A DNA stretch of 18,917 nucleotides from UMGS1225 sp034086705 (GCA_034086705.1 JAXDZV010000010.1:1-18917); one strand, 5' to 3'; positions 6,724-14,896 are shown, counted from the first letter of the stretch. Numbers and translations: made by a program. The notes: generated by a model from the sequence alone, not told the origin.

Positions 6724-8073
6724 TTAATAAGAAATACCTTGCCACAGCATAGCATCTGCAACTTTCAAAAAGCCAGCGATGTTTGCACCTGCAACCAGGT
6801 TGCCAGGCATACCGTATTCTGCAGCGGCATCAGAAGCGCTTTTATAAATACTGCACATAATCTGGCGCAGTTTTTCATCTACCTGCTCAAAGGTCCAAGA
6901 AAGACGCTGCGAATTTTGCGACATCTCAAGACCAGAAGTGGCTACGCCGCCAGCATTCGCAGCTTTTGCTGGTGCGAACAAAACACCTGCAGCCTGAAAT
7001 GCTGCGATTGCACCGGGGGTGGAAGGCATGTTTGCCCCTTCTGCAACAGCGTAAACGCCGTTTGCAATCAAAAGCTTAGCGCTGTCTTCGTTAATCTCAT
7101 TTTGCGTTGCGCAGGGCAGGGCAATATCACAGGGAATGCTCCAGATGCCGCTGCAGCCCGTCGTGTAAACTGCAGCAGGAACACGCTTTGCATATTCACA
7201 AATACGTGCCCGCTCAACTTCTTTGATTTGTTTTACAACGGCAAGCTGTATGCCGGCAGGATCATAAATATATCCGTTGGAGTCGGACATGGCAATGACG
7301 GTAGCACCGAGCTCAGTAGCTTTTTGTGCCGCATAAATTGCTACATTGCCCGAGCCTGAAATGACAACTTTCTTGCCGGAGAAAGAAGAGCCGTTATGGC
7401 GCAACATTTCGTCGGTAAAGTAACAAAGGCCGTATCCGGTTGCTTCCGTGCGCACAAGGGAACCGCCGTATGACAGACCTTTTCCGGTCAAAACACCGGT
7501 AAATTCGTTGCGCAACCGTTTGTATTGACCGAACATATAACCGATTTCACGGGCACCTGTTCCGATATCACCGGCAGGAACATCTGTGTCGGGACCGATA
7601 TGGCGACACAGTTCAGTCATGAAGCTTTGGCAAAAGCGCATGATCTCCGCGTTGCTCTTTCCTTTGGGGTCGAAATCAGAACCGCCCTTTCCTCCGCCCA
7701 TGGGCAGCGTAGTAAGTGAATTTTTGAAAATCTGCTCAAAGCCGAGAAATTTAATGACAGAGAGATTGACAGAAGGATGCAGGCGAAGGCCGCCTTTGTA
7801 GGGACCGATGGCGGAATTGAACTGTACACGGTATCCGCGATTAACCTGAACTCGACCGGCGTCGTCTACCCAAGAAACACGGAACATCACAACACGTTCA
7901 GGCTCGACGATTCTCTCAAACACTCCCGCCTGAACCAAATCCTCTCTACGTTCCGCAACCGGTTCAAGACTCTCCAGTACTTCTTCGACTGCTTGAAGAA
8001 ATTCCGGCTCGTTAGGATTCTTTCTGCAAGTTCTCTCATATAGGTCCTTCAGATATTCATTTTGAAATGCCAT
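6724..8073 (-). CDS. gdhA: NADP-type glutamate dehydrogenase
   Basis: This is a 449-aa enzyme that interconverts 2-oxoglutarate plus ammonia and glutamate in the cytoplasm. The length matches the bacterial hexameric GdhA family. Visible motifs are YKGGLR (K93), the catalytic-lysine signature PMGGGKGG (K129), PAGDIG with the catalytic Asp D169, and the Rossmann loop GSGNVA (240-245). NAGGVATSGLEMSQN and a C-terminal ANIAGF are also typical. The start ATG 8073 was preferred over an upstream in-frame codon at 8094, because AGGAG lies nine bases before it and the family begins about there. Overall similarity fits the assimilatory NADP form, but cofactor choice is inferred from family. It leads an operon with coaW and has a good promoter. 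Confidence 0.93.
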   Translation of the reverse strand: MAFQNEYLKDLYERTCRKNPNEPEFLQAVEEVLESLEPVAERREDLVQAGVFERIVEPERVVMFRVSWVDDAGRVQVNRGYRVQFNSAIGPYKGGLRLHPSVNLSVIKFLGFEQIFKNSLTTLPMGGGKGGSDFDPKGKSNAEIMRFCQSFMTELCRHIGPDTDVPAGDIGTGAREIGYMFGQYKRLRNEFTGVLTGKGLSYGGSLVRTEATGYGLCYFTDEMLRHNGSSFSGKKVVISGSGNVAIYAAQKATELGATVIAMSDSNGYIYDPAGIQLAVVKQIKEVERARICEYAKRVPAAVYTTGCSGIWSIPCDIALPCATQNEINEDSAKLLIANGVYAVAEGANMPSTPGAIAAFQAAGVLFAPAKAANAGGVATSGLEMSQNSQRLSWTFEQVDEKLRQIMCSIYKSASDAAAEYGMPGNLVAGANIAGFLKVADAMLWQGISY

Positions 8074-8123
8074 TTGTTTTTTCTCCTGTTTCACTTGATT
8101 TTTATAAAAGATCTAACAAAAAA

Positions 8124-8152
8124 AGTATACACGAAGACGCAATGAAAAGCAA
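8124..8152 (-). promoter_or_regulatory. SigA-type promoter of gdhA-coaW
   Basis: On the minus strand TTGCTT (8147-8152) and TATACT (8124-8129) are separated by 17 nt. The predicted transcript leader is about 45 nt. The divergent aldo/keto reductase promoter lies 115 bp away in the same 287-bp intergenic region, so a shared regulator could act here; no operator was identified. Confidence 0.75.
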
Positions 8153-8266
8153 GAGAATACGGATATTTTTGCAAAAAATATATATATTTTTTGCAGCCGG
8201 CAGGAGTGTTTTTGGCATAAAAAAAGATAGACTTGCAAAAAGAAGGAAAAAGGATCGTGCCCGGAA

Positions 8267-8295
8267 TTGCTTTTTAGAGGAAATTGTGTTACAAT
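8267..8295 (+). promoter_or_regulatory. SigA-type promoter of the aldo/keto reductase-PHP operon
   Basis: TTGCTT (8267-8272) and TACAAT (8290-8295) are separated by 17 nt. The predicted leader to ATG 8361 is about 60 nt and contains AAAGGA ten bases before the start. Confidence 0.75.
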
Positions 8296-8360
8296 ACACC
8301 CGTGTATCGTTGTGCGGAAGTGCGGCGATGAAAACAACCAAAAGAAAGGAATAACACATA

Positions 8361-9254
8361 ATGTTGAAACAGAATATACCTGCTGCAATGGCGGATACCT
8401 TTACACTGGCAAACGGTGTACAGATCCCTTGTATTGGATATGGCACATGGCAAACACCGAACGACCAAACACGTGCTGCGGTTTCCGCGGCGTTGGGGCT
8501 TGGATATCGGCATATTGATACCGCCTGGTGTTATGGAAACGAGCAGGGGGTTGGACAGGGCATCCGCGACAGCGGTGTGCCGCGAGATCAACTTTTTGTT
8601 ACCACAAAGCATTGGGTTACTGCTCGCGGATATGAGCAGACCATTGCAGCAGTGGAAGATTCATTGAAAAATCTGGGGTTGGATTATTTGGATCTTTATC
8701 TGATTCATTGGCCGTGTGTGCTACGCAGCGATGCAGCCTGGGAGGAAATTAACGCACAGACTTGGCGTGGTTTTGAAAAAATGTATAACGATGGAAAGAT
8801 TCGTGCCCTGGGCGTGAGTAATTTCCAGGCAAAACATTTGGATGCGTTGGAGAAATTTTGCACGGTCAAGCCAATGGTGAACCAATTGGAATTTCATCCT
8901 GGCTATTTGCAGTGGGATAACGTGCGAGATAGCATGGAACGTGGTATTTTGGTGGAAGCCTGGAGTCCGCTTGGCAGCGGCGCGGTTTTACAGAATGAGC
9001 TGCTGGCATCCATTGGGAAAAGGTACGGAAAGACAACTGCACAGGTTTGTGTTCGATATGCATTGCAGAATGGTGTTTTGCCTTTGCCAAAATCCGTTCA
9101 TCCTGTCCGTATGGCTCAAAATGCAGACGTGTTTGATTTTGCGCTTTCTGAAGAAGAGTGTGCCAAGATAGCCGCCATGCCAACGCTCGGCTTTTCAACC
9201 TATTTGCCGGAGGAGGCTCCGGCAGATGCGCTTGCAGGCCTTTTAAAGAAATGA
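8361..9254 (+). CDS. aldo/keto reductase
   Basis: This is a 297-aa NAD(P)H-dependent oxidoreductase of the AKR superfamily (TIM barrel), reducing aldehydes or ketones in the cytoplasm. The catalytic tetrad is visible: D53 and Y58 in HIDTAWCYGNE, K83 in TTKHW, and H116 in LIHWP. The family signature ALGVSNFQAKHLD and the nucleotide-binding LPKSVHPVRMAQNADVF near the C-terminus are present. It resembles the YvgN/2,5-diketo-D-gluconate reductase group; the true substrate cannot be told. AAAGGA precedes the ATG. A second Met at residue 10 lacks a ribosome binding site. The stop overlaps the start of the next gene by four bases. Confidence 0.9.
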   Translation: MLKQNIPAAMADTFTLANGVQIPCIGYGTWQTPNDQTRAAVSAALGLGYRHIDTAWCYGNEQGVGQGIRDSGVPRDQLFVTTKHWVTARGYEQTIAAVEDSLKNLGLDYLDLYLIHWPCVLRSDAAWEEINAQTWRGFEKMYNDGKIRALGVSNFQAKHLDALEKFCTVKPMVNQLEFHPGYLQWDNVRDSMERGILVEAWSPLGSGAVLQNELLASIGKRYGKTTAQVCVRYALQNGVLPLPKSVHPVRMAQNADVFDFALSEEECAKIAAMPTLGFSTYLPEEAPADALAGLLKK

Positions 9255-10081
9255 GCGTTGTAACGCGGTACGGTGATTATCATATTCATTCAACCTTTTG
9301 CGATGGAAAGGACACGCCGCAGCGAGTTGCGCAGGCGGCCTATGCTGCAGGCTTTCCGTGTATTGGGTTTTCTTCTCATGCACCTGTTCCGCTTGCGGAT
9401 GATTGGCACATGTTGCAAAGCCGGCAGACTGCGTACAAAGAGGAAATCCAACGACTTGCGGATGTGTACCGCGGCAGAATGGAAATTATATGCGGTATAG
9501 AGGCAGACGGGGATACTGTGGCACAACCGCAAGAGTATGCATATGTGATTGGCTCTGTGCATGAGGTGCTATGTGCGGGTGAGCGCTGCGCTGTGGATGC
9601 GTCGGCGGAACTGGCAGCGCAAACGGTCCATCGCTTTTTTGCGGACGATTGGTATGCATATTGTACAGCGTATTTTCAAACACTCGCAGCGTTGCCGCAG
9701 CGTCTTAGCTTTCAGGTGATCGGGCATTTCGATTTGTGTGCAAAATATAATACATGTATGCCTTCCTTTGATGAAATGGATCCCCGGTATCTGCATGCGG
9801 CGTTTGAGGCATTGGACGCGTTATCCCGGACGGGGGCGGTGTTGGAAATTAATACGGGTGCAATTTTCCGCAAGCACCGAACTGTTCCGTATCCGACATT
9901 GTCGCTTCTTCGTTTTTGGCATAGCCGCGGTGGAGATATTGTATTCTCCTCCGATGCGCATTGCGCAGCAGCACTCGGTTTTTGTTTTGGGGATGCGATT
10001 GCATTGGCAGCTTCTGCCGGATATCGGCAAAGTTGTATATGGGAAAACGGGCGGTTTGTACCAGTTTCACTTTTTTTGTAG
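9251..10081 (+). CDS. PHP-domain phosphatase, histidinol-phosphatase-like (HisK/HisJ)
   Basis: This is a 276-aa PHP-superfamily metal-dependent phosphoesterase. Metal-binding residues are visible in order: H11 and H13 (DYHIHS), D18, E84 (CGIEAD), H104 (IGSVHEV), H159 (VIGHFD), D235 and H237 (SSDAH). Length and motif spacing fit monofunctional histidinol-phosphatases that remove phosphate from L-histidinol phosphate in histidine synthesis. No other his gene is in the window, so the substrate is not proven. The start was set at ATG 9251 because it overlaps the preceding TGA as ATGA and begins the conserved region; a longer frame from 9158 only re-reads the reductase gene. The overlap implies translational coupling. 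Confidence 0.82.
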   Translation: MSVVTRYGDYHIHSTFCDGKDTPQRVAQAAYAAGFPCIGFSSHAPVPLADDWHMLQSRQTAYKEEIQRLADVYRGRMEIICGIEADGDTVAQPQEYAYVIGSVHEVLCAGERCAVDASAELAAQTVHRFFADDWYAYCTAYFQTLAALPQRLSFQVIGHFDLCAKYNTCMPSFDEMDPRYLHAAFEALDALSRTGAVLEINTGAIFRKHRTVPYPTLSLLRFWHSRGGDIVFSSDAHCAAALGFCFGDAIALAASAGYRQSCIWENGRFVPVSLFL

Positions 10082-10130
10082 TGGTATTAACTCTCGCCTT
10101 CCTCGGTGAAATTTCCAAAATAGACACAAG

Positions 10131-10212
10131 AAAAATCCCCCGTGCATGCACAAAGCAGCTGCTACAACGTCTCAACGCTGTATGCTGTGTAGTGCGTGCA
10201 TGGGGGATTTTT
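10131..10212. terminator. bidirectional intrinsic terminator with a long stem
   Basis: The arms 10131-10151 and 10192-10212 pair over 21 bp (AAAAATCCCCC...) with only two G-U wobbles. The stem starts with five A and ends with five T, so it gives a U-tract on either strand. The 40-nt loop has further partial pairing. It lies between the PHP gene (+) and the VanY-like gene (-), which converge here, and serves both. Confidence 0.88.
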
Positions 10213-10262
10213 GAATGCGGCGGTTTCAAGCGAAACGCAGAAAAAATTGCAAAACCTGCGTA

Positions 10263-11699
10263 TTACTCGCTTGTGGATGCCGGCAAATAACCACTGGTCT
10301 GCAGAGAAGTGATATATTCTTCCAGACATTGCCCGCTTGCATGTATGCGCATTGCGTGGTATCTGCCGACAAAACGATATTGGTTTGGTACATAAGCGTA
10401 ACCGGTTTGTGCTGTCTTATCCGCCGGATATCGCTTTATAAAACCGAATTTCCATGCATTTTCGGTGAGCCATTTACCTGCGTCTGTAGCATCAAAATTT
10501 GCAACCGATTCCATATAATCGATTTTGAAAGAAAGGCCGAGTACGGTATCGTTGGTTCCGGGGGCATCGATACTTTCATCATTTCGATGGGTGTAGTAAT
10601 AGTTTTGAAAAGAATAGCTGACGTATCCTACCGTAATACCAACATCTGTAAAACCGTTAGCGCGCAGTTCTGCGAAAAGTGCTTCCGAAGCCTTTTCCGC
10701 GGTTTCAACCATATATTGCAGCGGTCTGCCATCTTTTTTCATATTGATGACCTGTGTTAACTTTTGCGGCTCAAAAGTTTGATCGACCGGGGTAGCCACA
10801 GAAGCAACTGCAAGGAACGCATCGCGATCGGCAGGATTCATAAAGGACTCATATGCACTGACATCAGCCTTTAACCCCAGAGCATTGGAATCCGGGAAAT
10901 TTGCAGTTTCGTCAATACCTTGCATAGGCTGATTGCCTTTTAACAAAAAAGTGACCGGAACGCTGTTTTCCCCGTCGTCGGAGGTGCTGCGGGTGATGGT
11001 AACGGTATGCGTTTTTTCATCATAAGAGCATTGTAACCCTCTGACGTAAGTTGCCAGAAAATCATAAGGAACATATACATCACCGTTTTCTAAAATTGTG
11101 GGAGCTGCGAGATGGATCGGAATACCGTTGCATTCTGCTTCACGTGTTCCAATATAGAACATAACATTTTCTCCGGTTTGCGGATCGGTTGTAAAGCGCA
11201 ATTGCTGTGTATCTCCCGTTGTGACAATGTCACACAATTCCAAAACAGGCGTCAGATTGATGTATAGGGTACCATTTCGTAACATTTTCCGATATGGCAC
11301 AGACGTCCCTTTTTTAACATCGCCGATTTTAACAGTATAGTACGAAAACCCCGGTTTTTCATAGTGGTGTAAATTCAAAAAAAACAAACCGATTGAAATT
11401 AGCAAAAAGAGCAGAAAAAAGGAGAGAAAAAGAACGATACGACCACGTATTGCCTTGCTGCGTGAGGGCAGCGGTGTTTGTCCGGATGCAGCACGCGGTG
11501 CGGTCGGGTGTTTGCCTGTCGCATTCTTTGTCGCTTGCGACCGGTGTGCGGTTTGCGCGGAGCGCGTTGCTTTTTGGTGTATTTCTTTCTGCGATGGAAT
11601 ATCAGTTTTACCGGTTGCTGTAGTTGCAGCAGGTTGTCTTTGCGGGCGGCTGGGACGCTTTGTATGCTGCTTGGGAGATGCCTTCGGCGTTTGCTGCAT
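10263..11699 (-). CDS. membrane-anchored VanY-like (peptidase M15) protein, predicted catalytically inactive
   Basis: This is a 478-aa protein. Residues 1-85 are a basic, Gln/Thr/Pro-rich tail; ~88-110 form one transmembrane helix; ~130-237 resemble a copper-amine-oxidase N-terminal-like stalk domain; ~270-465 match the VanY D-Ala-D-Ala carboxypeptidase fold. Landmarks of that fold are VGYVSYSFQ (358-365), PG...GLSFKI (380-393), ATDAGKWLTENAWKFGFIKR and CLEEY. Key residues are changed. The family SxHxxGxAxD zinc motif reads NDTVLGLSFK, with T385 for His and K392 for Asp; the catalytic Glu and third zinc His of EPWH read VPNQ (437-440); and the YRS arginine is V360. The frame is intact, so it looks like a maintained pseudoenzyme. 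AAAGGAGG lies 12 nt before the ATG. It follows the ThyX-like gene by 48 nt in the same direction. Confidence 0.72.
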   Translation of the reverse strand: MQQTPKASPKQHTKRPSRPQRQPAATTATGKTDIPSQKEIHQKATRSAQTAHRSQATKNATGKHPTAPRAASGQTPLPSRSKAIRGRIVLFLSFFLLFLLISIGLFFLNLHHYEKPGFSYYTVKIGDVKKGTSVPYRKMLRNGTLYINLTPVLELCDIVTTGDTQQLRFTTDPQTGENVMFYIGTREAECNGIPIHLAAPTILENGDVYVPYDFLATYVRGLQCSYDEKTHTVTITRSTSDDGENSVPVTFLLKGNQPMQGIDETANFPDSNALGLKADVSAYESFMNPADRDAFLAVASVATPVDQTFEPQKLTQVINMKKDGRPLQYMVETAEKASEALFAELRANGFTDVGITVGYVSYSFQNYYYTHRNDESIDAPGTNDTVLGLSFKIDYMESVANFDATDAGKWLTENAWKFGFIKRYPADKTAQTGYAYVPNQYRFVGRYHAMRIHASGQCLEEYITSLQTSGYLPASTSE

Positions 11700-11747
11700 A
11701 TCTTTTGGTTTCCTCCTTTCCGAAAAAAGGTGCGAAATTTTTCTGCT

Positions 11748-12368
11748 TTAGTCTTTTGTGCAAATGAGCTCCGCTGCATATGGAAGCTGCTGTATCATAT
11801 CGCAGAAGGTGCGCCATTCCTCCAGTTTATGATAATGACGCGCATGATACATGTTGGTCAGCGTTTCATAATTTAGTGTAACTGTACGAAGCTGTTCATA
11901 GGAAGATGGCAAGAGTTGAATTAAATCATACCAATCTGCCTTGTTTTTGGTTTGTACATAGCGCAGCCGGGTTTGCTCCAAAAAATCAATCAGAGTGTTC
12001 AGTGCCGCTACTGCGTTCTCTGAAAGATGGTCATGGCTAAAATCTTCCAGTGAAAACGGTTTGGCATGAATTTTATGCATGGTACTGGTTGAATTTGCAA
12101 CGGTTGCAACTTTGTATGTATCAAATTCTTTCCACCAATACAGTGGCGCAGTGATATCAAGGCTGACAAAAATCTGTCGCATAAATTTTCGTTCGTCACT
12201 GCCGGCGGCGCACAGGCGGCGGCACAAAGCAAGGTCAGCTTCTCCCAAATGGAAAACGCCCTGTTCTGTCACATAGCTGTCGCTCTTTGCCCAACTGTTC
12301 AGTGGATTTCGTGCGCCGCGCAGGGCGTTTTCAAAGTTCATAACGCATATTTTCTCAATTCGAATCAA
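11748..12368 (-). CDS. ThyX-fold-like protein of unknown function
   Basis: This is a 206-aa protein. It resembles, from memory of the family, a group of phage and clostridial proteins distantly related to flavin-dependent thymidylate synthase. Conserved-looking blocks are ALRGARNPLNSW (15-26), GSDERKFMRQIFVSLDITAP (56-75), WWKEFDTYKVATVANSTSTM (78-97), LLPSSYEQLRTVTLNYETL (152-170) and YHKLEEWRTFC (179-189). The last two are placed like the C-terminal helices of ThyX that carry its arginine and AQxEIR motif. The ThyX signature RHRx7S is absent. It has no signal peptide or membrane helix. The start is TTG 12368 with AAAGGA ten bases upstream; an ATG nine codons later has no good ribosome binding site. 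It has its own extended -10 promoter. Function is not assigned. Confidence 0.55.
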   Translation of the reverse strand: MIRIEKICVMNFENALRGARNPLNSWAKSDSYVTEQGVFHLGEADLALCRRLCAAGSDERKFMRQIFVSLDITAPLYWWKEFDTYKVATVANSTSTMHKIHAKPFSLEDFSHDHLSENAVAALNTLIDFLEQTRLRYVQTKNKADWYDLIQLLPSSYEQLRTVTLNYETLTNMYHARHYHKLEEWRTFCDMIQQLPYAAELICTKD

Positions 12369-12405
12369 AATATGTTCGTCCTTTCGGATGTTTCAATACA
12401 AGGCC

Positions 12406-12414
12406 AGTATACCA
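12406..12414 (-). promoter_or_regulatory. extended -10 promoter upstream of the ThyX-like gene
   Basis: On the minus strand TGGTATACT (12406-12414) is an extended -10 (TGn plus TATACT). The -35 is poor (TTTCTT at 17 nt). The predicted leader is about 30 nt. It lies in the 113-bp gap after deoB, which also holds a weak hairpin ACACA/TGTGT without a strong U-tract, so some read-through from deoB is likely. Confidence 0.55.
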
Positions 12415-12481
12415 TAAAGTTTTCGGAAAAGAAAGAATCTTTTGTAAAATTTACACACTTTGGCTGTGTTTTTATGCTGTT

Positions 12482-13666
12482 CTAAACGGTATTTTTGGAG
12501 GTCAACTGGTGCAGAAAGCTTTCACCGGGCAGCTCGCAAACACATTCAAAATTTTCCAGAATGGTTTTCCCAATATCTGAAAAGGTTTTTCTCGTACCTA
12601 AATTGATACCGAAGGGGTTGGTTGTACATACGAGTAAAGGGGTATACTCACGGGTGTGATCGGTCGTTGGATATCCCGGATCGCAGCCGTGGTCTGCGGT
12701 AATCATGAGTAAATCATCCGGATGTAACTTTGTGTGAAAACTTTTCAAAAAGCAATCGAAACGGCTGAGTGCTGCAGCATATCCTCCAATATCATTGCGA
12801 TGCCCGTACAGCATGTCAAAGTCTACCAAATTTACAAAGCACAGGCCGTGAAAGTCCTGCGATAGCATTCCGTCTGCTTTTTTCATTCCGTCTTCGTTGC
12901 CGGTGGTACGGATAGTTTGCGTGATGCCACGACCGGCAAAAATATCATGAATTTTTCCAATGGCAATTACGTCACATCCGTTTTTTTTCAGGTAGTCCAG
13001 CACTGTGTCGTGCGGCGGTTCTAACGCGTAATCATGGCGGTGTGCGGTTCTGGTGAAATTTCCGGGAGTCCCGATAAATGGGCGCGCAATAACTCTGCCG
13101 ACGGCATTTTTACCGGTAAGCATACCGCGTGCAATTTCGCAAATGTGGTATAATTCGGCAAGCGGGACGATGTCTTCGTGCGCGGCAATTTGAAACACGC
13201 TGTCAGCAGATGTATATACGATCAGCTTGCCCGTTTTTATGTGAGTATCCCCGTAGTCTTCAATGACCTTTGTGCCGGAATACGGGCGATTGCATAGAAT
13301 ATCGCGCCCTACAGCCAATTTGAAACGGGCAAGCAGCTCTTCTGGAAACCCGTTTGGATAGGTTGGCAAATCATGCTCGGAAATTACACCGCACATTTCC
13401 CAATGGCCGATAATGGTGTCTTTGCCATGGGATGCCTCTGTCATACGCGCAAATGCACCGAACGGTGTGCATACAGGATGTCCAAGACAGATATGATCGA
13501 TATTTAAAAGCCCGAAGCTTTCTAAAGTCGGGCAGTGATATGCGGGGTCTTTTGCAACAGTGGCAAATGTATTTGCGCCGGCGTCCCCATATTGCAAAGC
13601 GTCCGGCATGGCGCCAATGCCAAAGGAGTCTAACACAAATAGAAAAATTCTTTTGTATTTTTTCAT
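12482..13666 (-). CDS. deoB: phosphopentomutase
   Basis: This is a 394-aa cytoplasmic alkaline-phosphatase-superfamily mutase that interconverts ribose (or deoxyribose) 1-phosphate and 5-phosphate, linking nucleoside salvage to the pentose phosphate pool. The length equals that of known DeoB. D13 in VLDSFGIGAMPDA is a manganese ligand. T84 in HGKDTIIGHWE is the phosphate-carrying Thr. VDFDMLYGHRND and MITADHGCDP with TDHTREYTPLL supply the other metal ligands. The start ATG 13666 was chosen for GGAG ten bases upstream and the conserved MKKYKRI beginning; a longer frame upstream only overlaps ispF. Five bases separate it from the ispF stop. Confidence 0.95.
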   Translation of the reverse strand: MKKYKRIFLFVLDSFGIGAMPDALQYGDAGANTFATVAKDPAYHCPTLESFGLLNIDHICLGHPVCTPFGAFARMTEASHGKDTIIGHWEMCGVISEHDLPTYPNGFPEELLARFKLAVGRDILCNRPYSGTKVIEDYGDTHIKTGKLIVYTSADSVFQIAAHEDIVPLAELYHICEIARGMLTGKNAVGRVIARPFIGTPGNFTRTAHRHDYALEPPHDTVLDYLKKNGCDVIAIGKIHDIFAGRGITQTIRTTGNEDGMKKADGMLSQDFHGLCFVNLVDFDMLYGHRNDIGGYAAALSRFDCFLKSFHTKLHPDDLLMITADHGCDPGYPTTDHTREYTPLLVCTTNPFGINLGTRKTFSDIGKTILENFECVCELPGESFLHQLTSKNTV

Positions 13667-13671
13667 GTTGC

Positions 13672-14169
13672 TTACACTCCGTTTTGTTTGATAATCATAG
13701 CAACGGCATGCGCTGCAATTCCTTCGCAACGGCCCGTAAACCCGAGCCCTTCTTCCGTGGTTGCTTTGATATTGACAACATCCGGCGCGCACTGTAAAAG
13801 CGAGGCGATCGATGTGCGCATTTCCTTTTTGTAGGGGCTGAGCTTTGGTTGCTGTGCGATCACAGTAATATCTACGTTGCCGACGTGCCATCCGTTTTCC
13901 AAGAGCATTTGCATGATTTTGGTGCAGAGTATTGCAGAGCGAACTCCGCAATACTGTGGATCACTGTCTGGAAACAGGGTGCCGATATCGTCGCAGCCCA
14001 TTGCGCCCAGTAAGGCATCCATGACAGCATGTAACAACACATCTGCATCAGAATGCCCCAAAAGCCCTTTTTCATGCGGGATCGCAATTCCTCCCAGAAA
14101 GAGCGGACGGCCTTTTATAAGACGGTGTACATCGTAGCCGTGCCCGATTCGAAATGCATCCGTGTGCAT
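13672..14169 (-). CDS. ispF: 2-C-methyl-D-erythritol 2,4-cyclodiphosphate synthase
   Basis: This is a 165-aa enzyme of the MEP (non-mevalonate) isoprenoid pathway that cyclises CDP-ME 2-phosphate, releasing CMP. The zinc ligands D13 and H15 (GYDVH) and H47 (GHSDADVLLHA) are present, as are the MGCDDIGTLFPDSD segment and the C-terminal ATTEEGLGFTGRCEGIAAHA. Length is typical. The start ATG 14169 follows the ispD stop by four bases, with AGGGGA inside the ispD end as ribosome binding site; the longer frame upstream re-reads ispD. It is co-transcribed with ispD and deoB. Confidence 0.95.
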   Translation of the reverse strand: MHTDAFRIGHGYDVHRLIKGRPLFLGGIAIPHEKGLLGHSDADVLLHAVMDALLGAMGCDDIGTLFPDSDPQYCGVRSAILCTKIMQMLLENGWHVGNVDITVIAQQPKLSPYKKEMRTSIASLLQCAPDVVNIKATTEEGLGFTGRCEGIAAHAVAMIIKQNGV

Positions 14170-14173
14170 ACGT

Positions 14174-14896
14174 TTATTCCCCTCTTTCCCTAAGATATAC
14201 GGAAGCGATTGCCATATCCTCCCGCGTTGTAATTTTAATATTTTGATAGCCACAATCAGTGAGCTTAACGGGAAAAGAACAATGTTCTGCAAGAGAAGCA
14301 TCGTCGGTACCGGTAAAACCATCTTCTTGGGCGGTATAGGCGGCAGCACGATAAATTTCTGCGCGAAAAATTTGCGGCGTTTGTACCAAGAAAGTTTGTG
14401 CTCTTTCTGTTGTGTTTTTAACGAAGCCGGCTGCGTCTGTCAGTTTTACGGTGTCTTTGGCTGGTGCGGCAGCAGCTGCGGCACCATATATATACGCATC
14501 CAGGGCTACGCGATGGATGATGTCGGGGGTGACAAGGCAGCGGGCAGCATCATGTATTGCAATATAATCCGATTCTTTTTTGACAGCGCGAAGTCCCTGC
14601 ATGGCAGAGCCTTGCCGTGTAGTTGTCCCCGGCACAATTTTGCTTATTTTGGTGATGCCGTAACGCGCGAGTAACGGTGGATAATCTTCTAATTCATCCA
14701 GCCGTGCTACCAAAACAATATCTTGAACTTCGTCGCAGCGTTCAAATGCCAAAAGCGTACGCAGGACAACAGGAACACCACGTAACTGTATCCACTGCTT
14801 TGTCTGTTCTGTTCCCATGCGGCTGCCGGAACCGGCAGCGAGAATGATTGCGCTGAGATGTGTCCCCTGTCGAATCTTTTTTGCCAATTTCTGCAA
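14174..14896 (-). CDS. ispD: 2-C-methyl-D-erythritol 4-phosphate cytidylyltransferase
   Basis: This is a 240-aa nucleotidyltransferase that joins CTP and 2-C-methyl-D-erythritol 4-phosphate, the step before IspE in the MEP pathway. The nucleotide loop is AIILAAGSGSRMG (~16-28), followed by KQW. Other marks are a PGTTTRQGSAMQGL segment, YIAIHDAARCLV and VQTPQIFRAE. The N-terminus is about ten residues longer than usual. The initiation codon is TTG 14896, supported by AAAGGAG eight bases upstream; no ATG suits. It is first in the ispD-ispF-deoB unit. Confidence 0.95.
   Translation of the reverse strand: MQKLAKKIRQGTHLSAIILAAGSGSRMGTEQTKQWIQLRGVPVVLRTLLAFERCDEVQDIVLVARLDELEDYPPLLARYGITKISKIVPGTTTRQGSAMQGLRAVKKESDYIAIHDAARCLVTPDIIHRVALDAYIYGAAAAAAPAKDTVKLTDAAGFVKNTTERAQTFLVQTPQIFRAEIYRAAAYTAQEDGFTGTDDASLAEHCSFPVKLTDCGYQNIKITTREDMAIASVYLRERGE

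Noticed and set aside
8102..8446. Minus-strand frames rich in Phe/Cys across the gdhA-reductase intergenic region
   Set aside because: They cross both divergent promoters, and the composition reflects A/T-rich intergenic sequence read in the wrong frame.
9158..9250. Upstream extension of the PHP phosphatase frame
   Set aside because: It re-reads the end of the aldo/keto reductase gene; the ATGA overlap at 9251 gives the natural start.
10215..10760. 181-codon plus-strand frame
   Set aside because: It is antisense to the VanY-like gene and has no recognisable domain or ribosome binding site.
13667..13951. N-terminal extension of the deoB frame
   Set aside because: It re-reads ispF in another frame; the conserved DeoB start with ribosome binding site is at 13666.
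14170..14349. N-terminal extension of the ispF frame
   Set aside because: It lies inside the ispD coding sequence; IspF begins at 14169 by homology and spacing.
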